A stretch of DNA of 64,000 nt from Sulfopaludibacter sp035606355 (GTDB lineage Bacteria > Acidobacteriota > Terriglobia > Bryobacterales > Bryobacteraceae), in contig DATNFO010000066.1 in the NCBI GenBank assembly GCA_035606355.1, positions 101,351-165,350 of the forward strand. Direction: 5' to 3'. Position 1 is the first letter of the stretch. The number at the start of each line of letters is the position of its first letter. Shown here in pieces: positions 48,932 to 57,568 of this stretch. Position numbers and translations under genes: made by a program. Below the pieces are notes generated by a model. It searched no databases, had not been told where the DNA came from, and was given only the letters and a program-made list of their open reading frames with translations.

Positions 48932-49268
48932 GAGTAACTCCTATTCAGTTGTCAGTTGTGAAAAAGGTAACCTGCATGCCGGGCGCACCGGCACGCGCCG
49001 CTGGGGTAGCGGCGGACAACTAATCCGAGCCAAAAAGGCCCGGCCGGGAGTTAGAGGGCGTGAACTCCATGCCTCATTCTACCTCTGGCGGGAGGGGCAT
49101 CGCAGATTCACCACGGATACGCAGAGGTTTCACAGAGAACACAGAGAACGCAAAATGTTCTTTTGCAGTTGTTTTCTCTGTGATCTCTCTGCGGCCTCTG
49201 CGTCTCAGTGGTGAACCTGCAATGCCCGACAATCAGAAACCATTCTCTCTAGAGAACCGGTCGCTCCT
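48932..49268. other. 337-bp intergenic region with a long inverted repeat
   Basis: I see no gene between the aminotransferase and the PEP-CTERM gene, both on the minus strand. The main content is the inverted repeat described at 49107-49215. An ACCGGTCGCT fragment occurs at 49256-49265. The promoter for the aminotransferase must lie here (48932 upward), but no strong hexamer pair stands out. Confidence 0.6.
49107..49215. repeat. long inverted repeat (TTCACCAC-GCAGAGG type)
   Basis: Arms of about 42 bp at 49107-49148 and 49174-49215 are inverted copies (TTCACCAC...ACGCAGAGG...CACAGAGAA) with scattered mismatches and a loop of about 25 bases. It resembles a widespread environmental-bacterial palindromic repeat ('cacagagaacacagagaa'), which suggests a mobile or recombination-associated element rather than a terminator. 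Confidence 0.75.
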
Positions 49269-50066
49269 TCAGCTTTTTCCGGTTTTTCGCGGGCGGAAGC
49301 AGAATATCATGACACCCCCGAGAAGCAGCATAATCGTGCCGGGCTCCGGAGTGGCGGAAACCGGCGAGGCGACGTATGCGATACCATCGAGTGCGCCGGC
49401 GCCGGAGAGTACCTGGGTCGGCGTGTAAGTAGCGGTGTCATATTGCGAAACACTGCCGCTGCCATATTCATCCACCCAGTAAATGTTTCGGTCCGCGTCA
49501 TAAGTGACACCGCCGTCGTCCAGGAAACCGGATTCGCCGAGCAGTGTCGCCGCGCCGGTCGCGGGGTCGAGTGAGTAGAAGTCCGCGATCCCTGCTGCGG
49601 TTAGAATCAGTTGGCCGGTTTTCGAATTGTAGGTAAGTCCGCCGGGATAGATGCCGTTGTTGCCGATCAGGGTTGGCGTTCCGTCGCTCAAATTCAGCGT
49701 GTATACGTCGCCGGTACTCGATTCGCCGTAAAGCGCATCGGCCGGCTGATAATACGTGAGTGCAAAGAGATCGTCGATGCCGTGAGCGCCCACCAGCGTG
49801 GCCACGCCCGTGTTCTGATTGATGGTATAGAGATTGTCGTTACCCCGGCCTGGAACCCAGTAGAGGTTTCCGTTCGTGGAGTCATAGGTCAGGTCGCCGA
49901 AACTGCCTCCGGCGCCGGTGTTGCCCACAATGGTAATCGCCAGAGTGGCCGGATCGATGGTGATCAAACTGTTGTCTGTATTGTCGATGGCGTAGAGTGT
50001 CCCCGCTGTGGCGCTGATGGCCGCACATGAACACAGTACTGCGGAAACGAGGAATCGTTGGAACAA
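49269..50066 (-). CDS. PEP-CTERM-anchored secreted beta-propeller protein
   Basis: The protein has 265 residues with a signal peptide (FLVSAVLCSCAAISATAG). Several propeller blades follow (TLYAIDNTDNSLITIDPATL, VATLVGAHGIDDLFALTYY). The C-terminal sorting signal is PEPGTIMLLLGGVMIFCFRP followed by a basic RKTGKS tail, the classical PEP-CTERM architecture for exosortase-dependent sorting and surface attachment. No exosortase gene is in the window. Its function is probably extracellular; the ligand is unknown. Confidence 0.92.
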   Translation of the reverse strand: MFQRFLVSAVLCSCAAISATAGTLYAIDNTDNSLITIDPATLAITIVGNTGAGGSFGDLTYDSTNGNLYWVPGRGNDNLYTINQNTGVATLVGAHGIDDLFALTYYQPADALYGESSTGDVYTLNLSDGTPTLIGNNGIYPGGLTYNSKTGQLILTAAGIADFYSLDPATGAATLLGESGFLDDGGVTYDADRNIYWVDEYGSGSVSQYDTATYTPTQVLSGAGALDGIAYVASPVSATPEPGTIMLLLGGVMIFCFRPRKTGKS

Positions 50067-50184
50067 ATCTTCCCTCCCAGGGTTCGGTCTAAAGCTCCAC
50101 CCGCCAAAACAGCGGCGCGTGGACTTGTATTATTACGCACGATCCCGGGAGGGTTCTTCAGTATCGAAAGTTAGGCCGCGCGTG

Positions 50185-51495
50185 CTAATCGCCGAACACG
50201 CGCGCAAAGATCTTGTCGACGTTACGCAACTGCCGTTCGAGAGAAAACGCCTCGGCGATTTTCTCTTTGGAAAGCACGGCGGTGATTTCGGGGTCGCTTT
50301 CAATGGCAGAGCGGAAATCGCCTTCGCTTTCCCATGCGCGCATGGCGTGGGCCTGCACCACCTTGTACGCCTGTTCGCGGAGCATGCCCGCGGCGGCAAG
50401 ATCGAGCAATAGCTGACCGGAGAAGACGAGGCCGCGCGTCATTTCCAGATTGCGCTTCATGCGCTCCGGATAGACAAACATCTGGTCCACGAGGCGCGTG
50501 GTTTTGTCGAGCAGGTAGTCGGCGAGAATCGTGGAATCGGGAAGGATAACGCGCTCGACACTGGAGTGCGAAATGTCGCGCTCATGCCACAACGCCACGT
50601 CTTCGTAAGCGGCCTGCACGTTGGAGCGGACAACGCGGGCGAGTCCGCAGATTTGCTCGCTGGTCACTGGATTGCGCTTGTGCGGCATCGCCGAGCTGCC
50701 TTTTTGGCCGCGCGCGAAGTATTCCTCGGCTTCGCGCACCTCCGTGCGCTGCAAGTGGCGCACTTCGAGCGCAATCTTCTCGCACAATGCCGTCGCGAGA
50801 GCAAGTGCGGCGACGAAGGCGGCGTGACGATCGCGCTGAATGACCTGGGAAGCTACGGGCGCCGGTTTCAGATTCAAGCGCTCGCAGATGCGCTCTTCCA
50901 CTTCAGGACCGATGTGAGCGAACGTGCCCACCGCGCCGGACGTTTTTCCGACGCGCAGATCTTCGGCGGCCGCTTTGACGCGCGCCAGGTTCCGCCGCGA
51001 CTCCTCGTACCAGATGGCGAGTTTCAGCCCGAAGGTGATGGGCTCGGCATGCACGCCGTGCGTTCGGCCAATCTGCACGGTGTGTTTGAATTCGAGTGCG
51101 CGACGCTTGAGAACGTCGCGGAGATCTTCAATGCCGCGAATCACAATAGCCGCGGCTTGCTGCAGGAGCAGCGCCTGCGCGGTATCCACCACGTCATTGG
51201 AAGTGAGGCCGTAATGCAGCCAGCGCGACGCTTCCGCTTTGCCGGCGGACGCCATTGTCTCGGCGACCGCGGTAGTGAAGGCGATGACGTCGTGCTTCAC
51301 CTCTTTTTCAATGTCGTGGATGCGCCTGACATCGAAGCCGGCATGCTGCCGCAGCGCGAGGGCCGCGTCCGGCGGCACCACGCCCAGATCGGCAAGCGTT
51401 TCGGTGGCGGCTAGCTCCACTTCAAGCCATTGCTGAAAACGGTTCTGGTCGCTCCAGATCCGGCCCATTTCAGGACGCGTATAACGAGGAATCAT
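50185..51495 (-). CDS. purB: adenylosuccinate lyase
   Basis: The protein has 436 residues. Family motifs: RYTRPEMGRIWSDQNRFQ at the start, HYGLTSNDVVDTAQALLL, the catalytic His in IGRTHGVHAEPITFG, and the signature SSAMPHKRNPVTSEQ near residue 265. It makes AMP and AICAR in purine synthesis. The start at 51495 overlaps the upstream metallo-hydrolase stop by one base (TAATG); an open frame extends further upstream but is unrelated sequence inside the hydrolase gene. Confidence 0.96.
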   Translation of the reverse strand: MIPRYTRPEMGRIWSDQNRFQQWLEVELAATETLADLGVVPPDAALALRQHAGFDVRRIHDIEKEVKHDVIAFTTAVAETMASAGKAEASRWLHYGLTSNDVVDTAQALLLQQAAAIVIRGIEDLRDVLKRRALEFKHTVQIGRTHGVHAEPITFGLKLAIWYEESRRNLARVKAAAEDLRVGKTSGAVGTFAHIGPEVEERICERLNLKPAPVASQVIQRDRHAAFVAALALATALCEKIALEVRHLQRTEVREAEEYFARGQKGSSAMPHKRNPVTSEQICGLARVVRSNVQAAYEDVALWHERDISHSSVERVILPDSTILADYLLDKTTRLVDQMFVYPERMKRNLEMTRGLVFSGQLLLDLAAAGMLREQAYKVVQAHAMRAWESEGDFRSAIESDPEITAVLSKEKIAEAFSLERQLRNVDKIFARVFGD

Positions 51496-52259
51496 TAGTA
51501 TGTGAAAACTTCGCCCGGTTGCTGCTGTTGAGCGATGGTCAGAGTGGCGGCACATCCGCGGCGCTCCAGCGCTTCGGTAGCCACCATTCGCACAATCTCG
51601 GGATGGTTGTTGTGTTCGCTCAAATGACCCAGGATGATGCGGCTGGTGCAGGAATCCAGATCCTGCATGAGGTATTCGCTCATCACCATATTCGAAAGGT
51701 GCCCGACGCGGCTCATCACGCGCTGCTTGACGCTCCACGGGTACGGGCCGACTTTCAGCATATCGAGATCGTGATTCGCTTCGAGTAGCAGCACGTCGGC
51801 GCGGCGAAGATGGAATTTGATGGATTCGGGGATGTAGCCCAGATCCGTGGCGATTCCAATGCGCACTCCTTGCGCCTGGAAAGCGAAGCCGACGGGATCG
51901 ATCGCGTCGTGCGGAATGCTGAAGCTCTGCACCTCAATGTCGCCGATTTGAAAACTGGAGCCGGCTTGAAACGCCTCGAGGCGCTCCGGTTTCTTCTCGC
52001 CCCATTCGATGCACGGGGCGGCAAGGCGGGTCATCCAGATGGTGGGCCGCAGTTTCTTGCAGCGGGCCATCACGGGAAGGGCGGAAACGTGGTCCGAATG
52101 TTCGTGCGTGATGAGGATGGCGTCGGCGCTTTCAAGGGTCTCGCCGATGGTCGCAAGGCGGCGCCCGAGCTCTTTCATGCTGAGCCCGGCGTCAATGAGA
52201 ATGCGGGTATTTTCGGTGGCCAACCATGCGGCGTTCCCAGAACTGCCGCTTGCCAGCAC
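51495..52259 (-). CDS. MBL-fold metallo-hydrolase, WalJ/YycJ-like
   Basis: The 254-residue protein begins (from a GTG) LASGSSGNAAWLATENTRIL. The zinc motif THEHSDH is near residue 50, and YGHLSEHNN-like GHLSEHNNHPEIV appears at the end. This is the YycJ-type beta-lactamase fold (predicted exonuclease or hydrolase). The usual N-terminal strand (KFCVLASGSS) extends five codons upstream but has no ATG, GTG or TTG; an ATC at 52274 with GGGAGG 7 nt before it is the only start there. purB begins at the last base of its stop codon. Confidence 0.9.
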   Translation of the reverse strand: MLASGSSGNAAWLATENTRILIDAGLSMKELGRRLATIGETLESADAILITHEHSDHVSALPVMARCKKLRPTIWMTRLAAPCIEWGEKKPERLEAFQAGSSFQIGDIEVQSFSIPHDAIDPVGFAFQAQGVRIGIATDLGYIPESIKFHLRRADVLLLEANHDLDMLKVGPYPWSVKQRVMSRVGHLSNMVMSEYLMQDLDSCTSRIILGHLSEHNNHPEIVRMVATEALERRGCAATLTIAQQQQPGEVFTY

Positions 52260-52281
52260 GCAGAACTTGACGATTGTGCGG

Positions 52282-52287
52282 CCTCCC
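52282..52287 (-). promoter_or_regulatory. Shine-Dalgarno GGGAGG positioned for an ATC start codon
   Basis: On the minus strand GGGAGG (52287-52282) is 7 nt before ATC (52274-52272), the codon that would start the complete first strand of the MBL protein. The annotated GTG at 52259 has no Shine-Dalgarno at proper spacing. Confidence 0.4.
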
Positions 52288-52371
52288 TTGACTTTCCAGA
52301 ATACACCGAATCCCGGTAAAACAGAATGGGGTCGCGATGTTTTGGCTGGCCCGGTGGTTGATTTCGGAGTC

Positions 52372-54147
52372 CTATCGCACTTCCAACGTTCCGAACACCG
52401 CGCCGAGGTCCCGGCGTTCTCCGGGCGGGCGAAAGGTTCGGTCTACTTCGAGTTGCACCCGCATCTCCGGAAGTCCTACGACGGCGTCGGGCAGCGGAAC
52501 GGAAACAGAGAAATCGGGGCGGTCGATTTTTGCTTTGCCGGCCGGCATTCCGTTCACTGTGACGGTGAGCGTCACTGGTGCTTGCGGACACGTTGCGTTG
52601 AGGTGGAGAAATTGGCCGGAGACCGGCGGGGCTCCGATTCGCAGCGTGGCCGATTTCGGCATCCAGCGATGATCGCCTTCGGAGGCGTACCATTCCGGGC
52701 CCAAAAGCGGAGCGGAAGCCGCGTCGGCCGGGTTCACATAACGCGACAGGCCCGATTCGCGCAGGCGCCGGCCGCGCACGTCATAGACGATCGCGGATGC
52801 GACATTCTCCGGGGGCAGGAAATACTCGACGCTATTCCAGAATCCGGGCTGCGCACTGGTGTCGCGGCTGCGTTCCGCGAGGTACACGTCCGGGATGCCG
52901 GCGACCTCGAAGCCCCGGCTTGCCATGGCCGCCCAGAACAACTCTCCGTCCATACCGGCGAGCAGGATGGTCTGTGCGGGATGCGCTCGATGCACCTCGG
53001 CGATGTCGGCGATCAGTTTCTCCGCGCCGCGGCTCGCAGTGTAGCCGCTCTTTTCCAGGGCGCGCAGTTGCGGAATCATCAGTACGCAATAAAGGGCCAC
53101 AAGCGCCGCCGCGGCGGCTCTTGGCCACCGGTCGCGGCGCTCCAACGTTTCGGCAAGAGCCCAGCCGGCCAGCCAGCAGATTCCGATTTCCGGAATGTAG
53201 GGGTAGTATTCGGTGAGGTGATCCCGCAGAGGCAGCAGGGGCGCGAGTGTTACCACATACCACGCGAAGCAGAACGCGGCGGAGGAGCCGCCTTCGCGCA
53301 ATTTGCGCCAGGCGAACCACGCCAGCGCAATGGACATGGCCGCGAGGGCCGACCATAGCATCCACCGGCGGATATGCGGCAACACCGAATTGAAAACGGG
53401 GCCGATGGTCCACGTCCAATAGGTCAGCAGCGTGTTAAACATGGACCCATCGAAGTGCATCGCATACGGACCTGCCTTCGGAACCGGCGCGGCCATCGCA
53501 TGCACGGCCCAGTATGCCGCGGAAACGCCGAACATCGGCAGCGAGGTGCGCCATCGTTTGCGGGCGACAAAAAGGGAATAGGCGGCAGCGATGGCGGGAT
53601 AGACGATGTTGAGTTCAAGCGCGCCAAAACCGAGCAGAAAGGCCAACCATTCGAGCGCGTCGTTCTGGCGCATGCGCGCATAGAGCGCCGCCAACAGGAA
53701 AAACGCGCATAGCACTTCGTTGTAGGCGCACGCCCAATCGAGCGGCTGCACCGCGGCGCTATTCAGCATCCACAGCACGGCGGCCAAAAAGCCCGCGGCG
53801 CGACTGCCCGCGATGCGGCGCGCGATCGCAATCATGAGAACGATATCGGCGAATTGCGTGGCGAAGATGACGATGCGGTACGGCAGCGCGTTGAGGCCAA
53901 AGAGATCGAATCCGGCAATGAAGAAGAGCCGCTCGCTCCACGGCCTGATGGTGCCTTGCGCCATTGGCGTGAACAGAGCGGCTGCCAGATCGCGCCAGTT
54001 GTGGATGTGGGAAGCGAGACCGAGCCAGGCGAAATCGTCGGCGCGGAACCACGTGCGAAAGCTCAGCCAGTGAAGGGCGAGGCAGAACGCCAGGGGCGCG
54101 ATCCAGTAAGCGGCGTTGCGGGTCGCGCGCGCGTCCATTCGCCTCAC
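52372..54147 (-). CDS. polytopic membrane glycosyltransferase-like protein (GT-C fold)
   Basis: The protein has about 591 residues. Roughly ten hydrophobic segments span the first 360 residues. The first loop has FRADDFAWLGLAS, an acidic DD pair like the catalytic Asp of lipid-linked-sugar GT-C enzymes. After the last helix (AAAAALVALYCVLMIPQL) a C-terminal extracytoplasmic domain of about 230 residues ends in beta strands (VTLTVTVNGMPAGKAKI, MRVQLEVDRTFRPP). The start is GTG 54147 (overlapping the lipoprotein stop); ATG 54138 is the alternative. It is the last gene of a molybdopterin-enzyme operon. Confidence 0.75.
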   Translation of the reverse strand: MRRMDARATRNAAYWIAPLAFCLALHWLSFRTWFRADDFAWLGLASHIHNWRDLAAALFTPMAQGTIRPWSERLFFIAGFDLFGLNALPYRIVIFATQFADIVLMIAIARRIAGSRAAGFLAAVLWMLNSAAVQPLDWACAYNEVLCAFFLLAALYARMRQNDALEWLAFLLGFGALELNIVYPAIAAAYSLFVARKRWRTSLPMFGVSAAYWAVHAMAAPVPKAGPYAMHFDGSMFNTLLTYWTWTIGPVFNSVLPHIRRWMLWSALAAMSIALAWFAWRKLREGGSSAAFCFAWYVVTLAPLLPLRDHLTEYYPYIPEIGICWLAGWALAETLERRDRWPRAAAAALVALYCVLMIPQLRALEKSGYTASRGAEKLIADIAEVHRAHPAQTILLAGMDGELFWAAMASRGFEVAGIPDVYLAERSRDTSAQPGFWNSVEYFLPPENVASAIVYDVRGRRLRESGLSRYVNPADAASAPLLGPEWYASEGDHRWMPKSATLRIGAPPVSGQFLHLNATCPQAPVTLTVTVNGMPAGKAKIDRPDFSVSVPLPDAVVGLPEMRVQLEVDRTFRPPGERRDLGAVFGTLEVR

Positions 54148-54674
54148 TTGGCCGTGAGTTTCACCGAGTTCGCCACTACGCCGAGTTCGCGATGCTCATC
54201 GCCGTTCGGCTGCATGGCTTTATCGAGGGAGAACTGCACCTTCACGGAATCGCCGCCGAGCGCGGTAGCCGGAATGTCCTTCTTGTACACGGCGGGTCCG
54301 GACTTCGAGTATGTCTCCGAGCCGAGATCGGCGCCGCCAAGGCTCGCGGAGAGCGTCACCGATTTGAGTTTTTGCACGATCACATCGGGGACGGTGAAGT
54401 CGAATTCGAGCACTGCGCCGTTCTGCGCAGCGCCGGCGGGAGGCCGCAGGGCAACCGAAAACTGACGCGCCGTCCAACGCCAGGAGTTGCCTTCAATGCC
54501 GTAAAAGCCGCTGAGGAGCTGGGGCTCCCATTTGGCTTCGCCCATGGGAATCTGGCTGGCAAGCTGGGGCGCTTCCTGCACCGCCTGCTGGCCCACCGGG
54601 ACTTTATCGGGCTGCTTATTGCACGAACAAAACGCCAGCACGGCGGCGGCGCACAGCCATCGCAACAGTTTCAT
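54144..54674 (-). CDS. putative lipoprotein of unknown function
   Basis: The protein has about 176 residues. The N-terminus KLLRWLCAAAVLAFCSC is a lipoprotein-like signal (Cys after LAF, non-canonical lipobox). The mature part is predicted beta-rich (FSVALRPPAGAAQNGAVLEF, LKSVTLSASLGGADL, DSVKVQFSLDKAMQ). No family was recognised. Its start overlaps the molybdopterin oxidoreductase stop by one base (TGATG), and the membrane protein start overlaps its own stop. It is therefore part of a tightly coupled three-gene operon. Confidence 0.75.
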   Translation of the reverse strand: MKLLRWLCAAAVLAFCSCNKQPDKVPVGQQAVQEAPQLASQIPMGEAKWEPQLLSGFYGIEGNSWRWTARQFSVALRPPAGAAQNGAVLEFDFTVPDVIVQKLKSVTLSASLGGADLGSETYSKSGPAVYKKDIPATALGGDSVKVQFSLDKAMQPNGDEHRELGVVANSVKLTAK

Positions 54675-56725
54675 CAGTCTCCAATCCGCTCCACTTCCAC
54701 GAGACAACTATAAAAGGTCGGCCCTCCGCCCGCATCGGTGAGGCGTTCGCTGGTGAGCGCGTTCACGTTGCGCTTGCCCGCCGCGCGCTTTTGCCACCGC
54801 ACGGAAGGCGCGCACACCACGCCGGGCCGGACCGTCTCATCCACTTGCGCGACCAGCAGACATGAACCTCGCGCATTGAAGACGCGCACCTGATCCGTCG
54901 AGCGTATGCCGCGCTGCGCAGCGTCAGCCGCGCAGAGATGAAGAGTACCGGTGTCGCGATCCACACGATCGCGATAACCGAACGTCGAGTTCATGCTGTC
55001 GTCGTTCTTGGGCGAAACCAATTCCAGCGGATAGCGGCGCTTGAGCGCTTCGTCGCCGTGCCGCGATTCCACAGGCGGCGTGTATTGCAAGGTTTCGGCG
55101 TTGAAATGGCATTTGCCATCGGGCGTTCCGAAGCCGCCGTTGGCGAACGGGAGATACGGAGTGCCGGGCTCGGAAACATTGAGGCGCACGAACCGCTCTC
55201 GATCGAGTTGCTCCAGCGTGATTCCCTTGAAAAACGGATGCGCTGTATTGAGCAGTTCCCGAATCATCTCGTCATCGCTAGCGCGCAGTGAGGGGTCGTC
55301 AAAACCCATGCGCGCGGCGAGGAGGCGGAAGATTTCGGTATTCGGCTTACTCTCGCCGGGCGGCGCGAGCGCCGGGCGCGCGAGTTGCAGGTAGTAGTGG
55401 CCGTAAGCGAGATAGAGGTCCGTATTCTCGAGGAACGTCGTCGCGGGCAACAGAATGTCGGCGTAATCCGCGGTGTCCGTCTGGAACTGTTCCATAACGA
55501 CGGTGAACAGATCCTCGCGGCGCAGGCCGGCGAGCACCGCGTTGGAGTTCGGCGCGATAGCCGCGGGATTCGAGTTATACACCACGAGGGCTTTGACCGG
55601 CGGATCGCCGAGCGTGTTCAGCGCCTGACCGAGCTCCGCCATGTTGACGATCCGCGCGGGACGGCCGAGGGGAATCTGCTGAAGATCCTCGCGCTCGAGC
55701 GCCTTGAAGTTCAGGTGAAATGCCTGCGAGGTGGAAAGCTGAATGCCGCCGCCGGCATCTTTCCACGAGCCCACCAGAGCGGGCAACAGAGCCACCGTGC
55801 GAGTGGCCATAGCTCCGCGCTCGCTACGCTGTATGCCGTAATTCAGGCGGATCGCCGCGGGCCGCGTGGTCGCGTATTCGCGGGCGAGGGCGACGATTTC
55901 CTCTGCCGCGATGCCGGTAAGTTCGGCAGCTCGCGACGGCGTCCATTCCTCGACGCGCCGCCGCAAATCTTCGAAGCCCGAAGTGTGCGCATCCACGTAC
56001 TCGCGATCCTCCAGGCGTTCTGAGATGATGACGTGCATCATCGCCAGGGCGAGCGCGGTATCGCTGCCGGGATTGATGAAGTAGTGACGGTCGGCGGCAG
56101 CGCCCGTGCGGTTGCGGTGCGGATCGATAACGTAAAACCTGGCGCCCTTGCGCCGCGCTTCCACGATGAACGGCCACAAGTGAACATTGGTGCCTAGCAC
56201 GTTGGCGCCCCAGGCGATGATGAGCTTGGAATGTGCAAACTGCTCGGGCTCGGTGCCGTAGCGAATGCCGAGGGCGGCCGTCATGCCGGCCATCCCCGCC
56301 GTGGAGCAGATGGTGCGATCGAGCTGCGAGGCTCCGAGGCGGTGAAAGAAGCGGCGATCCATGCCTCCGAAATTGAGCCGTCCCATGTTTCCGGCATAGC
56401 TGTACGGCAGGACCGCTTCGGGTCCGAAATCGGCGGCGATTTTCTTAAGACGGGTTGCGATTTCGTCGAGCGCTTCATCCCACGAGATGCGCTCGAAGCG
56501 CCCTTCACCCTTTTTTCCTGTGCGCCGCTGTGGGTACAGGAGGCGGGCCGGCGAGTATTCACGCTCGAGGTACTGCGCGACTTTCCCGCAGAGAAATCCG
56601 CGCGTGATGGGGTGGGACGCATCGCCGCGAAGCTTCACGGCTCGACCGTTTTCGACGCTGAGCGTCAGAGAACAGCAGTCGGGGCAATCGAGCGCACAGA
56701 CGGAGTGCCGAATATCAGGCATCAC
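54674..56725 (-). CDS. molybdopterin-dependent oxidoreductase (MopB family)
   Basis: The protein has 683 residues. The N-terminal 4Fe-4S motif is C-x3-C-x2-C ... C (CALDCPDCC then GFLCGK), followed by Molybdopterin domain segments (YAGNMGRLNFGGMDRRFFHR; KLIIAWGANVLGTNVH; YVIDPHRNRTGAAADRH). GSDTALALAMMHVIISE and the C-terminal Molydop_binding domain (DDSMNSTFGYRDRVDR; TLHLCAADAAQRGIRSTDQV) complete it. There is no Tat signal, so it is probably cytoplasmic. It resembles oxidoreductases of unknown or formate-related substrate; no partner electron-transfer subunit is adjacent. Confidence 0.92.
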   Translation of the reverse strand: MMPDIRHSVCALDCPDCCSLTLSVENGRAVKLRGDASHPITRGFLCGKVAQYLEREYSPARLLYPQRRTGKKGEGRFERISWDEALDEIATRLKKIAADFGPEAVLPYSYAGNMGRLNFGGMDRRFFHRLGASQLDRTICSTAGMAGMTAALGIRYGTEPEQFAHSKLIIAWGANVLGTNVHLWPFIVEARRKGARFYVIDPHRNRTGAAADRHYFINPGSDTALALAMMHVIISERLEDREYVDAHTSGFEDLRRRVEEWTPSRAAELTGIAAEEIVALAREYATTRPAAIRLNYGIQRSERGAMATRTVALLPALVGSWKDAGGGIQLSTSQAFHLNFKALEREDLQQIPLGRPARIVNMAELGQALNTLGDPPVKALVVYNSNPAAIAPNSNAVLAGLRREDLFTVVMEQFQTDTADYADILLPATTFLENTDLYLAYGHYYLQLARPALAPPGESKPNTEIFRLLAARMGFDDPSLRASDDEMIRELLNTAHPFFKGITLEQLDRERFVRLNVSEPGTPYLPFANGGFGTPDGKCHFNAETLQYTPPVESRHGDEALKRRYPLELVSPKNDDSMNSTFGYRDRVDRDTGTLHLCAADAAQRGIRSTDQVRVFNARGSCLLVAQVDETVRPGVVCAPSVRWQKRAAGKRNVNALTSERLTDAGGGPTFYSCLVEVERIGD

Positions 56726-56799
56726 TCGAAATTATAACCGCGGAGGCTGACGATTCGCCCGGGTGCTGATATGATCGAGGGTCGTCAAGGCAAATCACT

Positions 56800-57525
56800 A
56801 TGGGATCATGGAAACTCGAACGACTCACCACACACAGCTCACCGATGAATGCACCGTACTTCGGGACCAATTATCATGCAATTTTTCATCTGAAGTACAC
56901 TCCCTCGACTTTCGGCAAGTTTGAAGAGCTACCCAAGCTGGACTGGCACGAAACGATCATGATGAACGATCACCAGACCCACCAGAACTGGGTGTTCGAC
57001 ACCAACATGTATGAGCACAACCCGTGCAGCGCAACGCTGATTGTCTGGGCGCGGCGATATCTGGAGGCATACCGGTACGTGGCCGGCACGGCGCCTTATG
57101 TCCAAAAGGGCAAGGTGGAACTGAAGACGACCGCCGGCGCGAAAGTCACCATGGCCCAACTGGGCGGCCCGATCGCGGGCGATGCCGCGCAAGCCGAGAT
57201 GGTCCGCTCGTATTTGAGACGCAATGGCGGACAGTTGATTATCGAGATCCACGACATTCCCGGCATCAACATCCCCACCGCAGGTCAGCATAAAGAGCGG
57301 CTGCTGCTGTTCAACATCGGGGTGGTGGGCCTGCCTCTGCGGTCCAAGGCGGAACAATACCTCAACGTGCAGTACGGCGTGCCGCAAGGGAACTGGCAGC
57401 GGGAATTCAGTGACAACGGTTGGCCGCGCGGCGGCTTGAAGACCACCGGCACGGTGAATGTGCCTCCGCCCGCGGGCGTTTCGAACGTGCGCGCGCCCAT
57501 GTTTACCGCGGGTGAATGCTGGTAG
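56800..57525 (+). CDS. unknown 241-residue orphan protein
   Basis: I do not recognise a family for this protein. The sequence is rich in His, Asn and aromatics at the start (NAPYFGTNYHAIFHLKYTP, LDWHETIMMNDHQTHQNWVF) and ends with PPPAGVSNVRAPMFTAGECW. There is no signal peptide or membrane helix. The coding signal is good (a strong ATG-initiated frame with normal codon bias). It is flanked by the divergent molybdopterin gene and a convergent hydrolase gene and stands alone, so it may be a recent acquisition. Confidence 0.75.
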   Translation: MGSWKLERLTTHSSPMNAPYFGTNYHAIFHLKYTPSTFGKFEELPKLDWHETIMMNDHQTHQNWVFDTNMYEHNPCSATLIVWARRYLEAYRYVAGTAPYVQKGKVELKTTAGAKVTMAQLGGPIAGDAAQAEMVRSYLRRNGGQLIIEIHDIPGINIPTAGQHKERLLLFNIGVVGLPLRSKAEQYLNVQYGVPQGNWQREFSDNGWPRGGLKTTGTVNVPPPAGVSNVRAPMFTAGECW

Positions 57526-57540
57526 ATCGGCCGCCTGCAA

Positions 57541-57563
57541 CCGGTCCGGAGACCGGTCGCTAC
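57541..57563. repeat. CCGGTC-GACCGG hairpin plus GACCGGTCGCTAC at a convergent junction
   Basis: CCGGTC (57541-57546) and GACCGG (57551-57556) form a 6-bp stem with a CGGA loop; the right arm continues as GACCGGTCGCTAC. It lies between the orphan gene and the convergent BAAT-type hydrolase. It shares its core with 16486-16509 and 44269-44305. Confidence 0.7.
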
Positions 57564-57568
57564 TCGCT

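Noticed and set aside
47708..48937. 409-codon open frame opposite the aminotransferase
   Set aside because: Same shadow effect: the minus strand has an intact PLP enzyme and this frame has no recognisable fold or ribosome-binding site.
49256..49265. Another GACCGGT hairpin near the PEP-CTERM gene end
   Set aside because: Only a 10-base fragment (ACCGGTCGCT) is present with no complementary arm.
51496..51738. Upstream extension of the purB frame
   Set aside because: The added residues have no PurB similarity and lie inside the coding MBL hydrolase.
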